A stretch of DNA of 64,000 bases from Ustilago trichophora (taxonomy: Eukaryota > Basidiomycota > Ustilaginomycetes > Ustilaginales > Ustilaginaceae): NCBI GenBank assembly GCA_900323505.1, contig OOIN01000040.1, forward strand, positions 62,001 to 126,000. Reading direction: 5' to 3'. Below the pieces are notes generated by a model. That model made no database searches, had not been told where the DNA came from, and was given only the letters and a program-made list of their open reading frames with translations. The stretch's first letter is position 1; each line of letters opens with the position of its first letter. Below are positions 23,039 through 33,187 of this stretch, in pieces. The position numbers were made by a program, and so were the translations under genes.

Positions 23039-23692
23039 TCACGGCAATGCATTCCTCGGAGCAGGCGGCATATTGAGTTCCTTTTCCTTCTTCTTGACCA
23101 TCTTGTGGTTCCACTCCCTCACTCTCGCAGCGTAAAATTCTCGATGTAATGCATACTTTGCATGGAGCGGATGCGTTTTCGTCAGTGTTTCCGCAGATGT
23201 TGGGCTCGGTGTCACCGCTGCTGGTTGTGCCGCTTCGGTTGGGATTGAACCTATTGCCGTTGACGCCAAACCAGAGACTGTCGATGTCACCGTTGAAAAC
23301 ACACTTCCTGCAACCGACATAGCCGAGAAGGGCTTGTTCTCTTTCTGCGCTTCCTTCTCTTTGTCTTTTGCACTTTCTTTCGCTTTCAACTTGGCCTCGT
23401 ACTCGGCTTTGATCTTTTCGATCTCTGCCTGGCTCACCTTGTCCGGCAGTCTTTCCGCCGATCCTCCAGCAGCAGAAGTTGGTGTTGTAGTTGCTACCGG
23501 GCCAGGATCAGAGAGTTTGGTTGCAAAATGACGATCGGCCAAATGGACATGACAGACGTAGAGAAAGTCGAGCGTGGGTATCGATTGCGAGACGAGGACG
23601 TGCGGCGATTGCTTGTGACAGACAAAGCAGGCTTTTGGTGTACCTGCTTGCCGATGGATATAAACGTTTGATGGTTTGCCTTCAACGACCAT
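23039..23692 (-). CDS. Vps4-associated protein 1 (Vfa1-like)
   Basis: A 217-residue product from the ATG at 23692. The N-terminal module has two Cys pairs in KACFVCHKQSP and FLYVCHVHLADRHF, the CxxC...CxxH signature of the Vps4-associated protein 1 family, which binds the AAA ATPase Vps4 and stimulates it in ESCRT-III disassembly at endosomes. A charged coiled-coil-like stretch follows (about 95-130, KIKAEYEAKLKAKESAKDKE), then an Ala/Ser/Thr/Pro linker and a C-terminal conserved end with HPLHAKYALHREFYAARVRE and the lysine-rich KMVKKKEKELNMPPAPR. Length is close to the roughly 200 residues of yeast Vfa1. The same frame stays open upstream to 24121, but that extension (143 residues) shows no domain and was excluded. 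Cofactor role is inferred from the family. Confidence 0.82.
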   Translation of the reverse strand: MVVEGKPSNVYIHRQAGTPKACFVCHKQSPHVLVSQSIPTLDFLYVCHVHLADRHFATKLSDPGPVATTTPTSAAGGSAERLPDKVSQAEIEKIKAEYEAKLKAKESAKDKEKEAQKENKPFSAMSVAGSVFSTVTSTVSGLASTAIGSIPTEAAQPAAVTPSPTSAETLTKTHPLHAKYALHREFYAARVREWNHKMVKKKEKELNMPPAPRNALP

Positions 23693-24414
23693 GTTTGGGC
23701 AGAAGCGGCTAGATGCGGATGTCGACGTTGAGTGAAAGCCTGTCAGAGGTGATGAAAGGAGAAGTTGACACTGATATCTAATGGATCTCAAAAGGTGGAG
23801 GGAGGCAATGTGGGCGTCAGTGTCGTGCGGGGAACAGCCGTTCGTACAAAGATGATCGGCTTCCCGATTGCTTGCCGATGTGCCAAATGCGTGGATCCCG
23901 GCGTCAGCAAAACTTCTTCGTCGCCGAAAAACAGAAAAAGAATACCAAAAAGGAAAAATTACATCGGAATCCTTGGGAAATCTTTTTGGAGCATCGAGGC
24001 AGTTGAGCAGTGTCGCACGGCCGAATCGGCAAATTAATCGACTGAGCTTGTGCATCTTGTCCACTGCGAACAACATCTCGATCTTCGTCTCTACTACCAT
24101 CATCCACCTTCCATCCCGCATTTGCCAAATAGCTATCCATCTGGAGGCATAAGCAACATCGCAAATCCTAGAGTTTCAGTATCGCACACATTCGCCTGAT
24201 ATTGACTGAAAAGCAAAGCAGCTTCGATTCAGGCCCGTGCCACTTCCCCGCAACGCAACGGAAAGGCACCTCCGTCCATTTGTTCGTTCGTTATTCAACC
24301 ATCTGCAGCTCCACTCTCTTTATCACACGCTCCCTACCGCATCCGCACACTCTCTTCCTATCCCTCCCTCGTTGAACCAGCCACAACCAGCGCCAAGCTC
24401 TATACACAGCAACC
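23693..24414. promoter_or_regulatory. Divergent intergenic region between VFA1-like and RAT1
   Basis: The 722 bp between two divergent start codons must contain both promoters. The last 120 bp before RAT1 are C/T-rich, a common feature of fungal promoters. No specific operator is identified. Confidence 0.4.
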
Positions 24415-27225
24415 ATGGGTGTTCCCGCTCTTTTCCGATGGCTTTCTAAAAAGTACCCGCGCATCGTCTCCTCGGTGCAGGAGCAAGATCCAAGGACCGC
24501 TCCCGGTCCAGACGGATCTGTGATCACATTACCGCTCGACACTTCGACGCCAAATCCCAATGGCGAAGAGTTTGACTGTCTATATCTAGATATGAATGGT
24601 ATCGTACATCCATGTACACATCCAGAAGGCAAACCCGCACCCGAGACCGAAGAGGAAATGATGGTCGAGGTCTTTGCCTACACAGAACGCGTCGTCAATA
24701 TGGTTCGTCCACGACGTCTACTCATGATGGCCATCGACGGTGTAGCGCCGCGTGCCAAGATGAATCAGCAGCGATCGCGTCGTTTCCGTGCCGCCAAAGA
24801 GGCTCGCGAGAAGCACGAAGAGAAAGAAGCCGCTCTTGCCGAATGGAAAGCCAAGGGGCTTCCCGTCACAGATGATGCCCTCGAGTCCAAAAAGGCCTGG
24901 GATTCCAACGCCATTACACCAGGCACCCCCTTCATGGACCTCCTTGCTGCCTCATTACGATTCTGGGTCGCACAAAAGATCAACACCGATCCCGGCTGGA
25001 AGGACATCCAGGTCATTATCTCGGACGCAAGCGTTCCTGGTGAAGGAGAGCACAAGATCATGGAGCATATCCGTCGTCAACGCTCTCATCCCGAGCACGA
25101 TCCCAACACAAAGCATGTCATCTACGGCCTCGATGCCGATCTTATCATGCTCTCGCTCGCCACCCACGAACCTTACTTCAAGGTGCTCCGTGAGGATGTC
25201 TTTGCATCGGATAACAAGCCCAAGACCTGCAACCTCTGCGGTCAGCCAGGTCATTTTGCCGCCAGCTGCAAAGGTACTGCTAAGAACAAGTCGGGTGAGC
25301 ACGACGAGATTGCGCCAACTCCTCCCGAGAAGAAGCCCTTCATCTTCCTCGATGTCGCCACTCTCCGCGAGTATCTCGAAGTGGAACTCAACATCCCTCA
25401 ATTGCCGTTCGCCTTCGACCTTGAACGCGCTATCGACGATTGGGTCTTCCTGATCTTCTTTGTCGGTAACGATTTCTTGCCCCATTTGCCATCGCTCGAG
25501 ATTCGAGATGGTGCCATCGACACTCTCCTCAGGATCTGGAAGAAGGAATTGCCCGCCATGGGCGGTTACCTCACCAACCACGGTAAGGTCGAGCTTGGTC
25601 GCGCCCAGCTCATCCTCAACGGCCTCGCTTCGGAAGAAGACGAGATTTTCCGCCGCAGAAAGGAGGACGAAGACAGGCGAGAGAACAACAAGAAGCGTCG
25701 CGAGGAGATGCAGAAGCGCCGCGAGGCCGAGCTCGACGAAGGCAACTTTGGCAACGGCTCCATGGTCCAGGTCATGTCAAAGAAGCGTCCTGCACATGAG
25801 ACCGAGAAACCTGCTTTCAACGGCGTCTCGGCTCAGGACGCGCGCGAAAAGGCCAACAGCAACAACAAGTCGTATGACCCACGCAAAAAGGCTGTTGTCC
25901 TCGGTGGAGACAACAACCAGGTCGTCAGGGATCGCAATGCAGCGAGACAGGCCAACATGGATGCTGCCGAGGCGCTCAAGGCCGAGCTCATGGGTGGTGC
26001 CGCCACTAAGAAGGAGGAGGAGGAGGATGCGGCCGCAGAGCCTCCTGTTAAAAAGGTCAAGACTGAGTCTGGTGCTGAGGCAGCATCAAGCACTGCTGAG
26101 AAGCAGGAGAATGGAGAGGACGCTGAAGCTGTCGAGGCCGAAGACGAGAACGTTGAGGCAGATGCCGAGGCCGATGCTGACGCTGACGAAGACGAGAACG
26201 ATGACGAGGGTAACGAGGACGTCGACCCCGTCACCACCGTCAAGAAGCGTACCGTCAACGCCGATGGCACTGTCGATTACGAAGACACCGTCAAGATGTG
26301 GGAGCCTGGCTACCGTGAGCGCTACTACAAAGAGAAGTTCGGTGTCGATCTCTCGGATACCGACTTCCGCCGTCAAGTCGTCAAGTCCTACATTGAAGGT
26401 CTCTGCTGGGTGTTGGCATACTATTACCAAGGTGTTCCCTCATGGCAGTGGTACTACCCCTTCCACTTTTCCCCCTTCGCCGCCGACTTTGAAGATCTCG
26501 AATCGCTCGATATCAAGTTTGAGCTTGGAGCACCCTTCAAGCCCTTTGAGCAGCTCATGGGTGTACTTCCCGCCGACTCTCGTGCTTCCATCCCCGAAGC
26601 CTTCCATCCACTCATGACCGAATCTGACTCCGACATCATCGACTTCTACCCTAGCGAGTTCGAGATCGACATGAATGGCAAAAAGATGGCGTGGCAGGGT
26701 GTTGCTCTTCTGCCCTTCATCGACGAGAGGCGCCTGCTGGATGCGCTCAAAGACAAGTACCCTCTCCTCAGCGAGGACGAAGTGCGTCGCAACGGCTTTG
26801 GCAACAATACTCTTTTCGTGGGCAGCGAGTCTCGCTTGTACGAGTTCTTCTGCGAAGAAATTTACGCCAAGAAGCCCTCTGCCGAAGGAGCCAAGCCCGC
26901 ACCTGTGCCCGTCAATCCTGCTCTTAGTGGCGGCATCACTGGATACGTAAAACCCGACCCAGTCTGCGTACCAGGTTCGACCTTCAACTCGCCCCTCACC
27001 AGTCAAGATCTGCATGATATACACAACGACCGCTCCATCTCGGTTCTATACGATTTCCCGGAGCAAAAGACGCCCCACCGAAGTGTGCTGCTTAAGGGAT
27101 TGAAGCCGCCCAAGCGCACGCTGACACCTGCCGAGATCGACTGGGTGAAGCGCGGAAGTCCTGACACTAGAGGTCGCGGTCGGGGCCGTGGTGGCTTCGG
27201 TGGACCTGGTCGTGATTTCCACCGC

Positions 27226-27263
<38 letters not shown>

Positions 27264-28071
27264 CCAATACGGCGGAGAGCACGGTCATAGCAATCCCAAC
27301 TTCCGCAACAACCACAACAACAACGGCGGTGGTGGTGGTGGCTATGGGTCGCACAACGGTTATGGAGGAGGATATCAGCAAGACTACCAGCAGTACAACC
27401 AGAGCAGCGGAGGTGGAGGATATGGCGGTTACGGAGGCTATGGAAGTGGTGGATATGGTGGTCAGCCCCAGGCAGCAGCAGCAGCAGCCTACGGAGGCAG
27501 TGGTGGCGGAGGAGGTTATGGGGGGTATGGAGGTTACGGCGCCGCTGCAGCATCTTCCTACTCGGCTGGTGGTGGTTACGACCCGTATGCAGGCTACGGT
27601 GGTGGTGGTGGTGGTGGTTATGGTGGCGGATACGGCGGCGGTAACAGCTCATCATATGCCCCCCAAGGCGCACCTAAAGGCCCTCGAGATGACAGGTATG
27701 CAGCCTATACCCAGCCTAGCACCCACATCGGTGGCGGTGGCGGTTCGCGAGGCGGACGTCACGCAAACGCTCCCCCCAACCCTGCCTATGCAGGTCTACC
27801 GAGCCTTGGCGGCCCTCCCCCAGCACCAGCGCACGCACCCGCACCTTATGGCGGATACGGCTCCCCTTACGGCGGTTCCGGTTCCGGTTCCGGTTCAAGC
27901 TACGGAAATGGCGGCCCCTACGGAGGCGGTGGAGGATACGGCGCACTACCTCCTCCTACGCACCATCGTGGTAGTGGACGTGGTGGACGTGGAGGCAGAG
28001 GCGGTCGAGGTGGCGCCAACAATAACGCTTCTTATGGCGGTCATGGTGGCGCATATGGCTCCTTCTACTAG
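24415..28071 (+). CDS. RAT1: 5'-3' exoribonuclease 2 (Rat1/Xrn2)
   Basis: A single-exon gene of 1218 residues encoding the nuclear 5'-3' exoribonuclease of RNA polymerase II torpedo termination and rRNA/snoRNA 5' processing. The N-terminus is [17 protein letters not shown]. Acidic catalytic positions are visible in [68 protein letters not shown] and [21 protein letters not shown] zinc knuckle, [14 protein letters not shown] (about 273-286), marks it as Xrn2/Rat1 rather than Xrn1. The second conserved region has [39 protein letters not shown] and [19 protein letters not shown] Lys/Glu-rich insert (about 400-620) separates them. The last 300 residues are unusual: a 15-residue Asn tract and long Gly/Tyr-rich RGG-type repeats ([10 protein letters not shown]), suggesting RNA binding and a tendency to phase separation (inference). 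Confidence 0.96.
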
Positions 28072-28357
28072 ATTTTTCCTTTTTGTTGTTGTCCCGTCGT
28101 TGTATTTGTAGCAGATTGTTTCTTTGAATAACTATACAAGTTGAATTCTTTGCGATAATTCATCAAAGCTGATATAATCTCTTGTGTGATTAGGGTTTGT
28201 AGGGATGTTTGTGACATCTTTTCTTTTCTTCTTCTGTTTGTGTTTTGAGCTTAAACATCCTCATGAGAAGCTCAGACTCATACACAATATCTTGTTTGTA
28301 CTGTATTTTACGTCTTAACTTGCCGTCATTTGCACAAACGCCACCCTTATGCACACC
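28072..28357. other. RAT1 3' flank
   Basis: A 286-bp AT-rich stretch between the RAT1 stop codon and the MITE. A TACTGTATTT motif lies near 28298-28308. I see no gene. Confidence 0.4.
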
Positions 28358-28460
28358 TACAGTCGCGTCCAATACTGCCCCATATCTTACCAAATTTGAG
28401 TTGCAAATTCTGAAAATTTCCAACAGCACAGCACACAATTAGCTCTGAAACACCACATCA

Positions 28461-28587
28461 CACAAGAATGATCACCACCTTAATGTCAATATTTTACTAG
28501 CTCATATCTAAAACCTGGATGTGATAGATGCTATCCATAGCTACAACTTGCTCACCAACAGAAAAAAGAGTTTAGTCTTAGTTATTG
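28461..28587 (+). repeat. MITE internal inverted repeat, left arm
   Basis: This 127-bp stretch is the inverse of 28937-29063. By eye, 120 of 127 positions match (7 differences, no gap), so a transcript through the element could fold into a long hairpin. Confidence 0.85.
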
Positions 28588-28936
28588 TGCTGTAGCAGAA
28601 TTGGCTCTCTTTTTTTGGAAATCTGAGTCCAAAATTTGCGCATTTGTGCACTTTATCAGTCTCTAGAAATTTCAATTCGAAAATTTGAAGATACCCTTCC
28701 TTATACTGCCTTTTTCTCCTCAATGTCAGCAGACACTTGCCTATATGTTGGTGAGAAAGTTGTAGCTATACATACCAGCTACGCACACCATGAATGGTGC
28801 AAGTGAGCTGCAACATTGATCATAGTGTGATTTCCATTCTTGTGAAGGGGGTGTTTTTTCGCAATACTGCGCTGTGCAGTTGAATTTCACAAAATTTTTG
28901 ACCCCAATTTAAGGCTATCTTGATGCTGTTCCCGTT

Positions 28937-29063
28937 CAATAACCAAGACTAAACTATTTTTTTTGTTGGTGAGGAAGTTGTAGCTATGGATAGCATCTAT
29001 CACATCCAGGTGTTAGATATGAGCTAGCAAAATATTGACATTATGGTGGTGATCATTCTTGTG
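28937..29063 (-). repeat. MITE internal inverted repeat, right arm
   Basis: Partner of 28461-28587, with a 349-bp spacer between the arms. A weaker relative of this arm starts at 28747 (GTTGGTGAGAAAGTTGTAGC against GTTGGTGAGGAAGTTGTAGC), which suggests the arm sequence has been duplicated inside the element. Confidence 0.85.
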
Positions 29064-29155
29064 AGGAGGCTTAGATTTGTAAAAATGACTGGTGTGGAGC
29101 CTCATTGATATTCGGCTCAGAACAAAATTATGGGACAGTTTTGGACGCGACTGTA

Positions 29156-30850
29156 CGTTTTTTTTTTTTTCTTTTTTTTTTTTTCTTTTTCTTCGACATA
29201 ACTTTCTTAGTCCTCTTTGAATTTCAGTCCCGACACTTCATGTTACAATAGCAAACCGTTCAAATTTTGCTGTATCTCTACCTTGTTTTGCTTTGGGATT
29301 GTCCTTGATGATAATGAAGTTGTTGTGGTGGGGAAGGGGATACGGAGCACCTCTTGTTGTTCATCAGAGAGTGGAATCAAGTCAATACACGCAGTTGTTT
29401 TGGGAGTTTCGATGAAAGGTGGCAGAGGTTTGCGTCTGATAGTATACATGTGTGCTCTTTTCAGGTTTGTAGAGCTGTTCTGTAGTGGTGATGGTGGTGG
29501 TGATGATGGGGATGAGGGGGATGAGGGGAAGATGGATATTGTTGGGATGCTTGGGATACTGGGGAGCATATTACTTTGTTGCCTTGAATTCAAGCATGAG
29601 AATGGTTGGGTTTGGGATGTGTGCAAGCTTTCTGAAGCAGCGCTGAGTGGAAAGTGCTGTTGTTGTTGCTGGTGGTGGTGGTGATGTCATGTGGACAAAG
29701 AGGAGATGTCGTTGGATCGCAGGGGTCATTCACCCTCCTCCTCCTCCTTGTCGTCGTCTTCTTCTTGGTGGTGCACATGTATACAGAACAGCTACCTGAT
29801 GCATTGGAAAAGGGGGGAAAAAAAACCACAACCACAACAACAACAACAATAACACGCTCTTTTCTTTTCTTTTCTGTGGCGGGGAGCAGGCTGTTTTTAT
29901 GCAGGGTCCGAATTGAAATGCGCCACGGGAGCGCACGGTTTGCTCCAAAATCAGCTCAACTTGTTTCTCTTTTCACCCAGGATTGTTCATTATCAACCCT
30001 CTCTGAAAGATTGCAAATGGAGCTGTTTTTGGGTTCTGGCCCTTCAAGTCAAATAGTATAGAGCCAAGAGCAGGCATAAGGCAGGATTTTGTGACTGAAA
30101 ACTTGTGTGGCCCTGCATGTGTTCCAGTATTATTTTGCCTATACTATGTCACCTATTTAAGCAGTAAACAATAGCACCAACAATTTTTCAGGCTTAAACA
30201 TGAGGATGTTTAGGGACTGTTGAAGAGCTTTACAGATCCTGCAAGCACTCTGCTTTGCAGCAGCAGCTTTCCCATCCAAACCAGAACAGGACAAACAAAG
30301 AGAAGAGGCATCTCAGCATCGCACATCTCACAAACTCCTACATTGCTGAACTTGCACTCTCATCCAACCCAGACCAGCATACAACAAACACAGTACATCC
30401 CTCCATCCATGGTTTTGGCATTTGTAGCCAGGTGAACCCACCTGCAAATCCACACAATCTCTCACACACATCCCACCACACATCATATTGTATCCCTTTT
30501 CTTCCCCTAGTGATGCTTGTAGCGTTGGTACAGATTGGATCAAAAACTTCTCATCAACATCCTAAGACTCTGAATAACAGATTGACACCAAACCTCACCC
30601 AAAATGAACAAAAAGGGGGAAAATCAGTTTTATCCGCCCAACCACTCACCGCCCCGTGATCATGTCGATCCAAAGCCGTTCCGTGTTCTACTGGATGTTT
30701 CATTTCAACACGGGACGGTTTCAATTTCAAAATGTTCAAATTGGGTTTGGCGGAAATTGACAGCTCGGCAAAATTACCAACACAAAGTCTGCGTGTGCGA
30801 TGATGGACAAGATATGTAGATATATTGAGTGCAAGTGATGGTGTTATTAT
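29156..30850. other. Intergenic, AT-rich, right of the MITE
   Basis: About 1.7 kb without a credible gene. It begins with T runs (29157-29191). G/T-rich and GAT repeats lie near 29500-29530, and CA-rich sequence near 30370-30480. The stretch lies 3' of the minus-strand 778-residue gene. Some of it could be degraded transposon DNA, but I cannot show a relationship. Confidence 0.4.
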
Positions 30851-33187
30851 TCAAGACGATAGCTCAGCAAGTCTTTCGGTCAGCTTTCGCACCACCAACT
30901 CTTGAAGTCCTAGCTTGACTCGAACTGTGTGAAAGAGTCGTTTTTCTAGTGCTACTAGCGTTGTCCATCCGTCCTTGTGCTCGAGGAACACTTGTGCAAG
31001 GGATCGTCCAACGACATCCTCACCTTCGGCAGATGTTGCAACGTGGGCGTAGGCGAGCTTGGCGTAGGCGATAAGGGCTGCAAATTGGGCAATTTCCTTT
31101 CGACGCATGCGCATCTTGGATTCAGCTTTCTGGCGATTCTTACGCATCTCTTTGGTCTCGCCGGCAACGACAATGCCGCTGGTGGACCAGGACGGCTCGT
31201 TCTCGGTCATCCAAGCTTCCAGCCCAAGTGGATCAGCGTGTTCCGGTAGCTGGAGCTGACCGAGCTCAGAAGCAAGGAGCGAAGATTGCTCGTACAGTCC
31301 GGCTGCGTCGGTTGTGTACTGACGCCGGCAGTGCTTGTAGGCGCCCTGGAGAGAGGTCACTACTTCATTGAGGATGTTGCGCTGAAGCTTGGTTCGGTGA
31401 TGATGCAAAGCAATCTTGGCCTTGACCACTGTACCATTAGCATTCTCTTCCGAGTCTCCCTCTGCTCTGCGCTCATTCGCCAAGCTGGCACGAACTGGAG
31501 TGCACGGTGGAGAAAAGTTCGAGCTGGTGGGAGTATTCAATCCCAGCGAAAGCTCCGAGACAGTTGGCGAAGGTTCAGCACCACCAACAGCCATCTCGTG
31601 ACTATGATTGGCAAGCAGAAGATCTTGAGCTGCAAACAGCCCAGCCAGGGGACTTCGCTGAATCGAGTTGAGCTTGGTCTTCGAAGCAAGCGAAGCCATT
31701 CTCCTCTCCTTAATGCTTGCAGTCTCGACATCCTGCGAGAACATGCTGGCCAGAGCAGGCGCAGCCGGACGCGAACGTCGACATGGCATCGAGCTGAATT
31801 TTGTCGACGTGGCCAGCCTTGGTGAGGATGGGACGGAATGCTGCTGCGAGCTTGGTGTCGGAGGTCGGTTGACACCCATCACACGCACTCGGTCGACCGA
31901 GCTCGATGTGAGGCCCGACAAGCTGCCTACAGTCAACGAACGTCGACGCGAGCCCGGAACTTCGACGCCCGATCCTCGATGAGAGGAGAGTGCTGGAGAA
32001 CAAGTCATAATGCCCTGTGAAGAGCTTGAAGCTGTGCTTGCAACGGAGGGGTTGCGGTAAGGCTCGTATCGAGATGCAGTTGCTGTTGTTGCAGGTGGAA
32101 GCCAATTGTTTGACTCGAGCAACTCTGACCACTCGCCAAATTCAGGCATACTTTGCTGCATCTGGTTTGTCGAGCTCCCGGATGCTTCAACAAGCATCTC
32201 GGAAGGAAGCAAGTCGGGGTTGAGCCATCCTGGCTCAGGCATGGCAACTTGCGAGGGCATCGGCAAGGGGGAGATCGTTGTTGAGGTGCGTGTCAACGCA
32301 GCAGAGCAGACACAGGATGTTGCCGTTGCTGACGATGAGTCTGAGCCTTCACTTGTTGGGCGAGTCACAACGCTTTGAGGCTGGGTTTGGGGGAAGTTTG
32401 TAAAGTCGAAGGCACTCGACAGTCCTTGTGCGCTTTGCTCCGCTCCCAATAAAAAAGGCTCTGATCCACTGCAGTTGTAGTGTTGAGCTTGTGATGACAA
32501 GCCGACGGCCATTGGTTGGAGCGAGGCTTCCAGGTCTAGCAAAGCCAGACTTGTCGGAGTCGCCGGGATGGATGGTGTCGATGCCACGGAAGAAGTCGCT
32601 TGAGCTGACATGGCAACGCTCGTTGAGGAGGAGACCGAGCCGCATGCACGAGAACTTGATGGGGAGTGAACGAGGCCTGGAGTTGGCAAAGATTCTTGCC
32701 TATCCGCCAAAGGGGTGATAGGCAAATCAATGTTGCAGCCAAAGGCAGCTACGTTGCCAGTCTGAACATCCAAGTCAATAGCCATGCCGACTGGCGACCC
32801 GTCTATATCAACGAATGCCGAAGCACCCCAGAGCCCGTCGAGCGTTTCATTTTGTGGGAGCCACGCAGGAACAAACGAGTTGCTGCTTTCGATCGGCTTG
32901 AAGTCGGATGAACCCTGCTGGAGTTGATCCAGCTGGAATGTCGAGGTGGCTTGATATGTAGATGGGCCCGCACAGCCGGTGGTGTCTGTTGAAGATGCGT
33001 AGTTGAAGTTGCTGGTCGAAGGCGAAGTGAAGCCCTGTCGAGTTGACCAGACCCATTCGCCTCCGCCGACACGATTGTGACTGTGATTTGAGGAAAAAAA
33101 TGCCGTTTGTGTGTGTGATGATGATTGCACATTGCTCTTGCTGGTAAAATGGCCGCACTGGCAAACGTGAGAACAGGTCGCCTGCAT
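30851..33187 (-). CDS. Unrecognised 778-residue protein, Ser/Pro/Thr-rich with basic helical C-terminus
   Basis: A single-exon gene I cannot assign to a family. Residues 1-530 are low complexity (Ser, Thr, Gln, Pro) with scattered short hydrophobic/acidic patches (DGLWGASAFVDIDG, EWSELLESNNWLPP) like activation-domain peptides. There are several SP/TP sites (SPSSSR, PPTPSSQ, PPCTPVR) of the MAPK/CDK type. The C-terminal 200 residues are more ordered and helical: KIALHHHRTKLQRNILNEVV, TSLQGAYKHCRRQYTTDA, RKNRQKAESKMRMRRKEIAQ and HTVRVKLGLQELVVRKLTER. The basic segment RKNRQKAESKMRMRRKE could be a nuclear targeting or nucleic-acid-binding helix. A nuclear regulator is the best guess. The large gene-free interval upstream would fit a highly regulated gene. 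That ORF this long is unlikely to be chance. Confidence 0.7.
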   Translation of the reverse strand: MQATCSHVCQCGHFTSKSNVQSSSHTQTAFFSSNHSHNRVGGGEWVWSTRQGFTSPSTSNFNYASSTDTTGCAGPSTYQATSTFQLDQLQQGSSDFKPIESSNSFVPAWLPQNETLDGLWGASAFVDIDGSPVGMAIDLDVQTGNVAAFGCNIDLPITPLADRQESLPTPGLVHSPSSSRACGSVSSSTSVAMSAQATSSVASTPSIPATPTSLALLDLEASLQPMAVGLSSQAQHYNCSGSEPFLLGAEQSAQGLSSAFDFTNFPQTQPQSVVTRPTSEGSDSSSATATSCVCSAALTRTSTTISPLPMPSQVAMPEPGWLNPDLLPSEMLVEASGSSTNQMQQSMPEFGEWSELLESNNWLPPATTATASRYEPYRNPSVASTASSSSQGIMTCSPALSSHRGSGVEVPGSRRRSLTVGSLSGLTSSSVDRVRVMGVNRPPTPSSQQHSVPSSPRLATSTKFSSMPCRRSRPAAPALASMFSQDVETASIKERRMASLASKTKLNSIQRSPLAGLFAAQDLLLANHSHEMAVGGAEPSPTVSELSLGLNTPTSSNFSPPCTPVRASLANERRAEGDSEENANGTVVKAKIALHHHRTKLQRNILNEVVTSLQGAYKHCRRQYTTDAAGLYEQSSLLASELGQLQLPEHADPLGLEAWMTENEPSWSTSGIVVAGETKEMRKNRQKAESKMRMRRKEIAQFAALIAYAKLAYAHVATSAEGEDVVGRSLAQVFLEHKDGWTTLVALEKRLFHTVRVKLGLQELVVRKLTERLAELSS

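Larger units (their letters stand above)
28360..29153. mobile_element. Tc1/mariner-like MITE (non-autonomous)
   Basis: A 794-bp element without a transposase ORF. The ends are inverted: the left end is CAGTCGCGTCCAATACTG and the right end read on the opposite strand is CAGTCGCGTCCAAAACTG. The match is 25 of 27 bases out to CCCATA. The outermost bases are flanked by TA on both sides (28358-28359 and 29154-29155), the Tc1/mariner target duplication, and the CAGT start fits that superfamily. Inside, two 127-bp arms form a large inverted repeat, and a third degenerate copy lies between them in direct orientation to the right arm (near 28747-28857). It is AT-rich and sits 286 bp beyond the RAT1 stop. 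Confidence 0.8.

Noticed and set aside
23693..24121. 143-residue N-terminal extension of the Vfa1-like ORF
   Set aside because: Open by chance: no motif, and the family begins near the ATG at 23692. It would also use most of the divergent promoter with RAT1.
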